Below, piece by piece: positions 31,488 through 39,222 of a stretch of DNA of 64,000 nt. Made by a program: the position numbers and the translations under genes. Source of the DNA: Arthrobacter sp. ISL-30 (GTDB lineage: Bacteria > Actinomycetota > Actinomycetes > Actinomycetales > Micrococcaceae); assembly GCF_018613855.1 (NCBI RefSeq), contig NZ_JAGGPK010000009.1, positions 1 to 64,000 on the forward strand, given 5' to 3'. Numbering within the stretch: position 1 is the first letter of the stretch; each line of letters opens with the position of its first letter. Under the pieces are notes generated by a model, which saw only the letters and a program-made list of their open reading frames with translations, was not told the DNA's origin and did not search any database.

Positions 31488-32215
31488 ATACCTACATCGG
31501 GACGTCAGGCTGGAGTTATGACCACTGGGAGGGAGTTCTCTACGAACCGGGGCTTCCCTCCCAGCGGCGGCTCGACGTGTATGCCTCGCGGTTCCACACG
31601 GTTGAGCTGAACGCCAGCTTCTACCGCTGGCCGCGGGACACAGCTTTCGCGCGCTGGCGGGAACGCCTGCCGATTGGTTTCGCCATGAGCGTCAAGGCGC
31701 CGAGGGGCCTGACCCATGGAAAGAAGCTGTACGATCCGGACGTCTGGATCGACAGGATTTCCCGTTGCTGGCATGAGTTGGGGGACAAAAGGGCCGTCCT
31801 CCTCGCTCAGCTTCCGCCTGACCTCGCACGGGACGACGCGAGGCTCGACTACTTCCTGGCGCAACTGCCCGACTGGATCCGGGTTGCCGTGGAGTTCCGC
31901 CATGAGAGCTGGGACCATGCGGATGTCTATTCACTCCTCGAGCGGCATGAAGCGGCGTACTGCATCATGAGCGGGGCAAACCTGCCATGCATCCTTCGGG
32001 CCACGGCATCCTTTGTGTATGTACGGATGCACGGGCCGGATCACCAGCACCTCTATGCTGGCTCCTACTCTGATCGCGACCTCGGATGGTGGGCGGAGCG
32101 GATCCGGGAATGGCAGGTGGACGGCAAGGACGTCTACGTCTATTTCAACAACGACGGCGGCGGGAACGCCGTGCGGAACGCCGCCACGCTTCGACGATTC
32201 CTGGGGGACGAATGA
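31472..32215 (+). CDS. DUF72 protein
   Basis: This 247-residue TIM-barrel-like DUF72 protein has IGTSGWSYDHW at the start, VELNASFYRWP, FAMSVKAPRGLTH, VAVEFRHESW and the late YVYFNNDGGGNAVRNA. Highly conserved across bacteria, its biochemical role is unsettled. It overlaps the SDR gene by 16 bp, and its stop overlaps the ATGATG before the App1 gene. Confidence 0.88.
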   Translation: MARRLNTYIGTSGWSYDHWEGVLYEPGLPSQRRLDVYASRFHTVELNASFYRWPRDTAFARWRERLPIGFAMSVKAPRGLTHGKKLYDPDVWIDRISRCWHELGDKRAVLLAQLPPDLARDDARLDYFLAQLPDWIRVAVEFRHESWDHADVYSLLERHEAAYCIMSGANLPCILRATASFVYVRMHGPDHQHLYAGSYSDRDLGWWAERIREWQVDGKDVYVYFNNDGGGNAVRNAATLRRFLGDE

Positions 32216-32253
32216 TGCGGCGGGCCTTCCCGGCCTTATGGCAGAGTGGAGTC

Positions 32254-33312
32254 ATGGATACGCAGCCGAGAGCATCGTCGTTGCCGGACAACCCCCTGTT
32301 TCAGGCTGCGCACCGGCTGTCAGATGCCGTGACCAAAGTGCGCTCCAAACTTGCGCGGAGATGGCACTTCCAGCCACAGACTGTCGCCTACCAGGGCTAC
32401 GGCTCAACTGAGTGGGTCAGGGTCCTGGGCCGCATTGTGCTGGCCAAGAAACCGGCCCCGGGAAGCCATGCCGAACGCGTAGCGTTGACCGGGAACCAGA
32501 ATGTCCGCGGGTGGCGGGCGTTCACGAGCGTCCCTATCCAGCACGTTGAGGTGGAGCTCGAGGTGGATGGCGTCATTAGCCACGTCAGGGCTGATCGCGG
32601 CGGACTAATCGATGCAGTGGTGGAAGTCCGGCTCTCCCCGGGCTGGCACACGGCCAAAATCCGTGCACAGGGAACCGAGCCTGCAGAAGCCTCAATCTTC
32701 GTGGTGGCGCCCGGGACCGACTTCGGAATTGTCTCCGATATTGACGACACCGTCATGGTGACCGCGCTCCCGCGTCCCTTCCTGGCCCTGTGGAACACCT
32801 TCGTCCTCAACGAGCGCGCGCGCATGGCCACGCCCGGCATGGCAGTGCTGCTTGATCGGCTCAAAGTGCGGCACCCGGATGCCCCCATCATCTACTTGTC
32901 CACGGGGCCGTGGAATGCAGCACCCACCCTGGCCCGCTTCCTCAACCGCAACATGTACCCCTCGGGAACGCTGCTGCTGACGGACTGGGGCCTGACGCAT
33001 GACCGCTGGTTCCGCAGCGGCCGCGAACACAAGCACCGGAACCTGGAACGCCTCGCGAAGGAATTTCCGGACATGCGCTGGCTCCTTATCGGAGACAACG
33101 GGCAGCACGATGAAGAAATCTACTCAGGGTTCGCCCAGGAGTACGCGGACCATGTGAAGGCCATCGCGATCCGCCAACTATCGGTGGGAGAGGCGGTACT
33201 GGCTGGAGGGCATTCCGAAAATGCGGATCACACGGGGTCCGCAGTGCCGTGGATTTACTCTCCTGACGGCGCCGGCATCGCCAAAAGACTAACTGAACTC
33301 CAAGTTCTCTAG
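32254..33312 (+). CDS. App1-family (DUF2183) phosphatase
   Basis: This 352-residue protein has the App1 catalytic part: SDIDDTVMVTALPRPF (the DxDxT nucleophile motif) near 158, then IIYLSTGPWNAAPTLARFL and WLLIGDNGQHDEEIY. Yeast App1 is a Mg-dependent phosphatidate phosphatase; bacterial members are little studied. Two other in-frame starts exist at 32212 and 32215, coupled to the DUF72 stop. The ATG at 32254 was preferred because the residues before it look unconserved, with GGAG very close upstream; this is uncertain. Confidence 0.82.
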   Translation: MDTQPRASSLPDNPLFQAAHRLSDAVTKVRSKLARRWHFQPQTVAYQGYGSTEWVRVLGRIVLAKKPAPGSHAERVALTGNQNVRGWRAFTSVPIQHVEVELEVDGVISHVRADRGGLIDAVVEVRLSPGWHTAKIRAQGTEPAEASIFVVAPGTDFGIVSDIDDTVMVTALPRPFLALWNTFVLNERARMATPGMAVLLDRLKVRHPDAPIIYLSTGPWNAAPTLARFLNRNMYPSGTLLLTDWGLTHDRWFRSGREHKHRNLERLAKEFPDMRWLLIGDNGQHDEEIYSGFAQEYADHVKAIAIRQLSVGEAVLAGGHSENADHTGSAVPWIYSPDGAGIAKRLTELQVL

Positions 33313-33325
33313 AACTTCAAGTGCT

Positions 33326-33556
33326 CTAAGGCGCGAAACCCTGCGATTCAGGATGCCAGGTGACGCTCACGACGGCGCCGTCGCCGTTCTCTTCGATGCG
33401 CATGTGGAGGTCCTCCCCAAAGAGGAACTCGTGTTCGAAATGCTGTCCGTCAAGTCGCGCGGCATCGAGCAGCCTGGTCATCGCTTTCGCCATGGCCCTG
33501 CCCCAGTCGTGCGGATCTTTACTGGACGCCCGTTCAACCGCTGAATAGCTGACCAT
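33326..33556 (-). CDS. Small hypothetical protein
   Basis: This 76-residue protein (MVSYSAVERASSKDPHDWGR ... ISFE-type acidic centre ... VVSVTWHPESQGFAP) has no recognised domain. It is convergent with the App1 gene (13 bp apart) and divergent from the GAF-ANTAR gene. Coding is supported by its regular codon use and ATG; the ribosome site is weak. Confidence 0.5.
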   Translation of the reverse strand: MVSYSAVERASSKDPHDWGRAMAKAMTRLLDAARLDGQHFEHEFLFGEDLHMRIEENGDGAVVSVTWHPESQGFAP

Positions 33557-33630
33557 GCCTTAATTGTTACCGTCCGGCTCCCTTTCGGCTAGTAGCGCTC
33601 GGTGGCACTAATCCTCGCTCACAGGATGTA

Positions 33631-33636
33631 TATAAT
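33631..33636 (+). promoter_or_regulatory. TATAAT -10 box before GAF-ANTAR gene
   Basis: Exact consensus -10 with a TG dinucleotide shortly before it; no clear -35. It would start the RNA near 33643, so the strong hairpin at 33651-33694 would be in the leader. Confidence 0.45.
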
Positions 33637-33650
33637 TTCCCGGTACGGTT

Positions 33651-33694
33651 TAGCAGAAGGCCGTTGGATAGTTTTTCGACCCGGCTTTCTGCTA
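33651..33694 (+). repeat. Stable leader hairpin of the GAF-ANTAR gene
   Basis: TAGCAGAAGGCCG (33651-33663) pairs with CGGCTTTCTGCTA (33682-33694) over 13 positions with one G-U pair; the loop is 18 nt. No T tract follows. It may be an RNA target or stability structure. Confidence 0.6.
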
Positions 33695-33769
33695 CCCACA
33701 CCCTGCCCTTGGGCGCGGGTGTTGCGTTGGTCGGTTCGATTTGACCCAAACGAAACGGCATCAACAATC

Positions 33770-34513
33770 GTGGCCAGCGAGTCGACCGCACCCCCTGCAG
33801 CGTCAATCAGCGAGTACCTCCAGGAACTGGTACTGAACAGCTCCGACGTCGAGCAATTCCTTCATGAGCTCGCCAGCGTGTCCGCACGCAGCCTCTCCGA
33901 ACCCCGCGACGAAGTCCTGTGCGGAGTTACGCTTCTGAGGCGTCGGAAAGCAGCCACTGTTGCCAGCAGCAGCGCCGAGGCGCAGGCAATGGACGAGATC
34001 CAGTACACCTTCGGTGACGGCCCCTGCATGACAGCTTGCCGGGAGCAGAGCACTATCCACATCCCCGATCTGGCGGACCATGACAGGTGGCCGAAGTTCA
34101 CCGAGTCGGTCCTTGGGCGTGGGGTAAGGTCCATCCTCGCCGTTCCCCTGAAGCTCGAGGGGGACACCCGGGCCGCCCTGAATTTCTACTCCCACCGTCC
34201 GGGCAGGTTCGAACCACGAGTGATCGAACTGGCCGAGGACTTCGTGCGGCAGACCTCAATGGCGCTGCGCCTCGCGGTGCGATTCGCGCACTTCAGCGAC
34301 GCGGCCGAGGACCTGAGGGCAACCCTGGAATCGCGAACGGTGATCGACGTGGCGGTGGGAATCATCATGGCGCAGAACCGCTGCACCCAAAGCGAAGCGT
34401 TCGAGATCCTGAAGGCCGCCTCCAGTTCCCGCAACATCAAACTGCACGGTGTGGCGACGGCGATTGTTGAGTCTCTTGGACAAGGGCCCCTGAAGACGCA
34501 CTTCGAAATGTAA
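33770..34513 (+). CDS. GAF-ANTAR antitermination regulator
   Basis: This 247-residue protein has a GAF domain (about 40-165, with YTFGDGPCMTACREQ and VRSILAVPLKLEGDTRAALNFYS) followed by an ANTAR RNA-binding domain (about 185-240, AVGIIMAQNRCTQSEAFEILKAAS). ANTAR proteins bind paired hairpins in mRNA leaders to prevent termination. The frame is open from 33602, but GTG at 33770-33772 begins the first sensible residues (MASESTAPP). Its own leader has a striking hairpin, so autoregulation is conceivable. Confidence 0.87.
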   Translation: MASESTAPPAASISEYLQELVLNSSDVEQFLHELASVSARSLSEPRDEVLCGVTLLRRRKAATVASSSAEAQAMDEIQYTFGDGPCMTACREQSTIHIPDLADHDRWPKFTESVLGRGVRSILAVPLKLEGDTRAALNFYSHRPGRFEPRVIELAEDFVRQTSMALRLAVRFAHFSDAAEDLRATLESRTVIDVAVGIIMAQNRCTQSEAFEILKAASSSRNIKLHGVATAIVESLGQGPLKTHFEM

Positions 34514-34539
34514 AGCGCAGTCGGAGGGGCCAGAGTCGC

Positions 34540-34574
34540 GGGCGGGTAGCCCGGGCGGGCGGGTAGCCCGGGCG
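34540..34574. repeat. GC-rich tandem duplication
   Basis: The unit GGGCGGGTAGCCCGGGCG occurs twice in tandem between the GAF-ANTAR gene and the convergent epimerase. It can form GGGCTACCCGCCC-type hairpins in either copy. Confidence 0.6.
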
Positions 34575-34580
34575 CGAGCC

Positions 34581-35453
34581 TCAGTCCTCAGTCGGCGTCG
34601 TCCGGTTCGAATGGTAGTTTCGCCAGCTGTGTTCCGGGGCGAAGCCGAGGAGCCTTTTCGCCTTGTCGATGGAGAGCATGGTTTCGTGCTCTCCCAGCTC
34701 CTTGGTCACGCGCACGTTCGGGAAGACTTCCGCGGCAAGGCTCGCGCTGGAGCGGCTCATCACGGTGTCGTCATTGGCGATGATGAAGGCCTCGAACCCC
34801 GGTATTCCCTTCTCCAATGCCAAAGCCACCGCCTTGGCGCCGTCCCGGCCGTCGATGTAGCTCCAGAGGTTCCATTTCCGCAGCCGGGCATCGGCGTCGA
34901 AGGACGGAAAGGCCTCATAGTCCTCCGGGTCCATCACATTGGAGAAGCGCAATCCCACAATGCTCAAATCCGGATCCCAGCGTGTCAGCTCACGGGCCAT
35001 CTGTTCCTCGAGGTGCTTCACCAGCGAGTAGGTGCTTTCCGGCCGGGCCGGATACTCCTCGTCGACGGGGATGTAGGGAGGGTCGACGTCGAACGGCAGC
35101 CCCAGCACCGTCTCACTGGAGGCGTAAACCACCCTCTTGATGCCCGCCTTCCGGGCGGACTGGAACACGTTGTAGGTGGAAAGCATGTTGTTTTCGAACG
35201 TAGCGGCATCCGGCGCCAGACCGGGAGCGGGAATCGCCCCGAGGTGCACGATCGCGTCGAAGCCCTGGTGCCGGTCGTCCAGTCCCAGGATCACGTCCAG
35301 CACCTGGCCATAGTTCCGCAGATCTACCTGTACAAAGCCGCGGGTGCGCTCCCCCGCCCTGTCCAGATTAAGGACGTCATGGCCATCAGCGGCCAGCCGC
35401 CGCAACACGTTCCTTCCGAGCTTTCCACTTCCACCGGTGACTGCGATCCTCAT
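34581..35453 (-). CDS. NAD-dependent epimerase/dehydratase-like protein
   Basis: This extended SDR of 290 residues has GGSGKLGRNVLRRL (GxxGxxG at 7-13), the acidic residue in LNLDR, VHLGAIPAPG, and YSLVKHLEEQ with Tyr and Lys of the active site near 143-147. Relatives act on nucleotide sugars or as uronate dehydrogenases. Its 5' end lies 37 bp from the left end of the IS982 element, so its native promoter may have been altered by the insertion. Confidence 0.85.
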   Translation of the reverse strand: MRIAVTGGSGKLGRNVLRRLAADGHDVLNLDRAGERTRGFVQVDLRNYGQVLDVILGLDDRHQGFDAIVHLGAIPAPGLAPDAATFENNMLSTYNVFQSARKAGIKRVVYASSETVLGLPFDVDPPYIPVDEEYPARPESTYSLVKHLEEQMARELTRWDPDLSIVGLRFSNVMDPEDYEAFPSFDADARLRKWNLWSYIDGRDGAKAVALALEKGIPGFEAFIIANDDTVMSRSSASLAAEVFPNVRVTKELGEHETMLSIDKAKRLLGFAPEHSWRNYHSNRTTPTED

Positions 35454-35489
35454 TCAGGGCTCCTCTGCTCCATCGGGCGTTGCCTCCAC

Positions 35490-36514
35490 CCTAGATGATT
35501 AATTCCCATTGATTCTGGGGTTGTTAGTGGTCGTAGGCGATCAGTGAGCGTTTGCGGGGTGCGTTGGTGTGCCAGTTGTGCCATATGTCGGAGGCGAGGG
35601 CGAGCAGGCGGGCTCCGACGCGGGCGTAGACTCCGGGCAGTGTCCTGCCGCCGTGTTGTTCCAGGGATAGCTGGCCTTTGAGGCTGTCGAAGACGGATTC
35701 GATCCATTGCCGGATCCGTCCGAGTTTCCCGAAACGCGGTTTCTCGTCTTTCCGGTCCGGGCGTAGCAAGGTAGCGCCCAGGTCCTCGGTGATGAACGCT
35801 TCAAAGTCCTGGCCGGCGAAGCCTTTGTCGCCGAGGATGACCTGTCCTGCCCGCACCAGATGGTGGTCGTTCGTGAGCAGGGCCTGGGTGACTTCGCGTT
35901 CGCCGATCTTCGGGTTGGCAAGGCCCCAGATGATGGGCATGCCCTCGGGCGTGCTGAGCAGATACAGCCGGAAGCCCCAGAAGTAGCGTGAGTGTGAAGC
36001 GCAGTAGCCGTAGCCGGCGTGCCCGGCCAGGTCGGAGCGGTTCACGGTTTCCCGCGACGTGCCGCAGGGCACCGGGGTGGAGTCGACCAGACGCAGAACT
36101 TCGTGCCATGACGGGGTGTCGCGGGCCAGCGCGGTGATCACGGCGGCGATGAGTGGCCCGGCCGCCCGGATACGTTTGTTATAGCCTGACTGGCCCGGGA
36201 TTCCGGGGAACATAGGGCGCAGATGGGCGCGTGCGTAGCGGATCCACCGGGTTTCCGAAGAGAATCCGAGCAATTGCTGGGCGACGAGCAAACAAAGCAG
36301 CTCTGCATCCGTCAGGACCGGCTTGCGTCCCGGCCTCCGATCCCGGGACACGCCCAGATCGGGCAGGACATGGTCGGTGAGAAAGACATAAAGTGTGGTC
36401 AGGAGAGTGTTTAGTTGAGTGTTCACAAACCCGGCTTAACACTCTCCGACCTACTTTAAAACCTACTTTAAAAGCACCCACGCCGCGCAGAGCAATAGGA
36501 CTTACTCATCTAGG
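35490..36514. mobile_element. IS982-family insertion sequence
   Basis: A single DDE transposase gene is bordered by imperfect terminal inverted repeats. The left end starts CCTAGATGA at 35490 and the right end, read inward from 36514, starts with the same nine bases; about 18 of the first 21 match. Total length 1025 bp. No convincing target-site duplication is seen in the flanks (GCCTCCAC left, CGCGCATG right), so the insertion may be old or the border rearranged. A small direct repeat CCTACTTTAAAA lies just inside the right end. Confidence 0.85.
35524..36426 (-). CDS. IS982 transposase
   Basis: This full-length DDE transposase (300 aa) starts with GTG. The catalytic triad is visible as LVDSTP (first Asp), ILGDKGF (second Asp) and RQWIESVFDSLKG (Glu). 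No frameshift, so it could still be active. The N-terminal helical part (about 25-90, GRKPVLTDAELLCLLVAQQLL) binds the ends. Confidence 0.92.
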   Translation of the reverse strand: MNTQLNTLLTTLYVFLTDHVLPDLGVSRDRRPGRKPVLTDAELLCLLVAQQLLGFSSETRWIRYARAHLRPMFPGIPGQSGYNKRIRAAGPLIAAVITALARDTPSWHEVLRLVDSTPVPCGTSRETVNRSDLAGHAGYGYCASHSRYFWGFRLYLLSTPEGMPIIWGLANPKIGEREVTQALLTNDHHLVRAGQVILGDKGFAGQDFEAFITEDLGATLLRPDRKDEKPRFGKLGRIRQWIESVFDSLKGQLSLEQHGGRTLPGVYARVGARLLALASDIWHNWHTNAPRKRSLIAYDH

Positions 36515-36528
36515 CGCGCATGAGGAGG

Positions 36529-36918
36529 TTAGGTAAGCGGACGGTCGGGGCCGAAGAGAAAGTCTTTGGCGTGGGCCACTGCCTTCTTGAATGCGTCGTT
36601 GCGCAAGGCGAGCAAGGGATCGGAGTCGCCGTCAGTCGGTTCGAGGTAACCTGTGTAGCCGGGACGGAGTACCCAGATGTCCCCGCCCGGCGGGAGATAG
36701 AACACCCCGAAGGATCTGTGCTGCTGGTCATCCTCACTCCAGATTGGAACCACTGCCAGGGCGGCGCCGGTCACAGGGTTGACCCACTGGGCGCGCGGGA
36801 GGGGTTGTTCATGGGCCTCGGGGTCAAGGAAAGGGGCCGTGCCTTCGCCCCAGCGCTCCTCGAACCGTTCATGGAATGCGGGGAAAAGGTGGGAATCGTA
36901 ACGGCGCCAATCGTTCAT
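36529..36918 (-). CDS. Hypothetical protein, J-protein partner gene
   Basis: This 129-residue protein starts MNDWRRYDSHLFPAFHERFEERWGEG and has GAALAVVPIWSEDDQQHRSFGVFYLPPGGDIWVLRPGYTGY. No domain recognised. ATG at 36916-36918 overlaps the J-domain gene stop as ATGA, so it is translationally coupled to it. AAAGG lies eight bases before. It ends 15 bp from the IS982 right end. Confidence 0.65.
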   Translation of the reverse strand: MNDWRRYDSHLFPAFHERFEERWGEGTAPFLDPEAHEQPLPRAQWVNPVTGAALAVVPIWSEDDQQHRSFGVFYLPPGGDIWVLRPGYTGYLEPTDGDSDPLLALRNDAFKKAVAHAKDFLFGPDRPLT

Positions 36919-37337
36919 GGATTTGGCCTTTCTTTCCGGCGGTTGTTGTATCCGGCCCACGGTCCGCTTTCCCAGTGAACCGGGGAGACGCGCAGTGGGG
37001 GATCTTCGGAGCGCACGCGGCGGACAGGAACATTCCGCGGAACCTGCTGAGTCCGAGGCGCAGGCCGGGGCGCAGCCCGTGGAGCGGGGACATCCTGCCG
37101 TGGGCGCACCTTGGTGAGGAGCAGCGAATCGTCGTAGGCCGCCCTGGATGTCGGGTCCCGAAGGACCGCGAAGGCCTGCATGATGCGGAGCAGCTCACCC
37201 GTGTCCACTGTGGCTCCGGTGTCGACGTCGGGGTGGTGGGTGCGCATGAGTGCCCTGTACGCCTTGGCGATGTCTCGCTGGCTGGCGGATTGCGACACAT
37301 TTAGCGTTTCGTAGTGGTCCGGGTTGGTGCTGCTCAT
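36915..37337 (-). CDS. J-domain (DnaJ-like) protein
   Basis: This 140-residue protein has an N-terminal J-domain (about 6-75: HYETLNVSQSASQRDIAKAYRALMRTHHPDV) with the HPD tripeptide needed to stimulate DnaK. A Pro/Arg-rich, probably disordered tail (APRAAPRPAPRTQQVPRNVPVRRVR) follows. There is no zinc-finger or substrate domain, so it is a type III J-protein. ATG at 37335-37337 is taken over an earlier start for its GGGAG eight bases upstream. It lies after the Hsp20 gene on the same strand. Confidence 0.85.
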   Translation of the reverse strand: MSSTNPDHYETLNVSQSASQRDIAKAYRALMRTHHPDVDTGATVDTGELLRIMQAFAVLRDPTSRAAYDDSLLLTKVRPRQDVPAPRAAPRPAPRTQQVPRNVPVRRVRSEDPPLRVSPVHWESGPWAGYNNRRKERPNP

Positions 37338-37430
37338 CTCCAATACTCCCGGCTGTTGCTGTTGTATCCCGAAGGATGGCGGCACTAGGCGGTTTCCGGC
37401 TGTCCGCCGGAACCGCCCAGGTCGTGGAGC

Positions 37431-37859
37431 CTAGCTTGAAATCTCGTGGAGCTGGCTCTGCTTGTTCTCGATTTCGATCTTGCGCGGCTTCGCCTGTTCG
37501 GCAACTGGAATACGGAGCGTCAGGACGCCAAGGTCATAGCTTGCCTTGACGTTATCCGTATCCAGGGTGTCGCCCAGGATCAGCTGGCGGCTGAAGACCC
37601 CGCGCGGCCTCTCGGACGCGATGTACTCGACGTCGCCGCCGGTCGGGTCCTTCCGTTCGGCACGGACTGTGAGGACGTTACGCTCAACGTTGAGGTCGAC
37701 GGAGTCGATATCGACACCGGGGAGGTCGAAAGCGACTACGAACTGACCGTCCTCCTGCCAGGCATCCATCGGCATGGCCGCGGGACGGGCAGTGGTTCCG
37801 AAGACCTGCTGGGTGAGCCGGTCAAGTTCCCGGAACGGGTCCGTACGCATCAACATCAT
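37431..37859 (-). CDS. Hsp20/alpha-crystallin small heat-shock protein
   Basis: This 142-residue protein starts near [17 protein letters not shown], followed by the alpha-crystallin core ([30 protein letters not shown] to [10 protein letters not shown]). A C-terminal tail KPRKIEI carries the I-x-I motif. It holds unfolding proteins during stress. ATG at 37857-37859 follows AAGGAG by six bases. No CIRCE- or HAIR-type operator was found upstream. Forms a chaperone group with the J-domain gene. Confidence 0.93.
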   Translation of the reverse strand: MMLMRTDPFRELDRLTQQVFGTTARPAAMPMDAWQEDGQFVVAFDLPGVDIDSVDLNVERNVLTVRAERKDPTGGDVEYIASERPRGVFSRQLILGDTLDTDNVKASYDLGVLTLRIPVAEQAKPRKIEIENKQSQLHEISS

Positions 37860-38006
37860 TTCCCACTCCTTCAGCATGTGATTTAGCTATACCTTATGGC
37901 GCCCCGCTCTACTTATCTGTCTTGGCGGGTACAGATTTTTTATAACACCCGCGCTAGGTGTGTGCAAGATCCAAGGCGAAAATTTTTTGGAAGATACTCT
38001 TGCAGC

Positions 38007-39131
38007 ATGGGTGCCATGAACGAACTGATCGACAAGGCCGCCGTCGTCCGCCTTCGGGATGCGCTTGCAGCCGCAAGTCCGGGCTCCTCATGGACTAGGC
38101 TGGAAGCGAGCATTGAAGGACTGGATTCCCTTAACCTCCGGGGCCGAACGGACCTGGTCAGCGATGCCCTGCTCGAAGACCTCCTGGCGGCCCAGGCGGC
38201 TGAATATCCGACGGCGGCACGCATCTTCCGCGCCGCCCTCGGGCAGGAGGCCTTCACGGGTTGGATGCTGTGGCCGGTGTCGGAAGCGGCAGTAACCCTT
38301 GCACTCAAAGCTGGCAACATCAAGGCCAGCAACATGGATGACTTCGACGATTGCCTGCGACTCCTGTCCGAGCTGACTCCGCGACTGACCGGCGAGTTCG
38401 CCATACGGCGGCTCCTGTCAGTTGATCCGGACCGGGCTTTGGCACGGATCCTGGAATGGACCACCCATCCCAATGAACATGTAAGAAGACTGGCCAGCGA
38501 AGGCACCCGGCCTTACCTTCCCTGGGCAGTGCGCGTTCCGAAGCTGCTCAAGCAGCCCGAGGCCACACTGCCCATCCTGCATGCCTTGTATCGGGACTCC
38601 CATGAATACGTCCGGCGTTGCGTGGCCAACCATCTCAATGACATCGCCCGCCACGCCCCGGACCTGGTGGTTGCAACAGCGGCGGCCTGGCTGGCCGAAC
38701 CGGACGCGAACACACCTTGGGTCGTTCGGCAGGGATTACGAACCCTCATCAAGAAGGCGCATCCCGGTGCCCTCGCGGTACTGGGGTTCGCCCCCGCGGC
38801 CGTAGCAGTCAGCGCACCGCGCCTGGACCGGGACGTGGTGATGATGCCCTCTGACCTTGCCTTCGAGTTCGAGATTTCCAACAGCAGCGCGGCGCCGGCG
38901 CGACTCGCCGTCGACTACGTCATCCACTACGTCAAGGCCAGCGGGCTCCATGCGGAGAAGGTCTTCAAGCTCGCGGCCTTGACCCTGGAACCCGGCGAAA
39001 CCCGGCTACTCGCCAAGCGGCATGCCTTCCGGCCTATGACCACGCGCGTCCACTACCCCGGCGTCCATGCGCTGGAACTGCAGGTTAACGGGGAGCGGCA
39101 TGCCTGGACCGAATTTACCGTGGAAGCCTGA
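38007..39131 (+). CDS. AlkD-like HEAT-repeat DNA alkylation repair protein
   Basis: This 374-residue all-helical protein has HEAT-like repeats (RILEWTTHPNEHVRRLASEGTRPYLPWA, ILHALYRDSHEYVRRCVANHLNDIAR) and a WVVRQGLRTLIKK turn. This is the pattern of AlkC/AlkD-type DNA glycosylases that remove alkylated bases. A beta-rich C-terminal part (about 270-374, FEFEISNSSAAPARLAVDYVIHYVK) follows, as in AlkC-like members. TACTCT at 37995-38000 lies six bases before ATG 38007, so the mRNA may be leaderless. Another ATG is at 38016. Confidence 0.85.
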   Translation: MGAMNELIDKAAVVRLRDALAAASPGSSWTRLEASIEGLDSLNLRGRTDLVSDALLEDLLAAQAAEYPTAARIFRAALGQEAFTGWMLWPVSEAAVTLALKAGNIKASNMDDFDDCLRLLSELTPRLTGEFAIRRLLSVDPDRALARILEWTTHPNEHVRRLASEGTRPYLPWAVRVPKLLKQPEATLPILHALYRDSHEYVRRCVANHLNDIARHAPDLVVATAAAWLAEPDANTPWVVRQGLRTLIKKAHPGALAVLGFAPAAVAVSAPRLDRDVVMMPSDLAFEFEISNSSAAPARLAVDYVIHYVKASGLHAEKVFKLAALTLEPGETRLLAKRHAFRPMTTRVHYPGVHALELQVNGERHAWTEFTVEA

Positions 39132-39222
39132 ACGGCCTCGAACTCAAGACGTGACCAGCAGTTAAGCGGACATTCATGAGGGTTTCCATCGTTGTCAAAA
39201 CCCGCCGCATAGCTTGTTGGGC

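Noticed and set aside
35482-36522. Target-site duplication of the IS982 element
   Set aside because: The 8 bases on the left (GCCTCCAC) and right (CGCGCATG) do not match, so no duplication is claimed.
37860-38006. CIRCE or HAIR operator before hsp20
   Set aside because: Neither the GAGTGCTAA-type inverted repeat nor CTTGAGT-N7-ACTCAAG is present.
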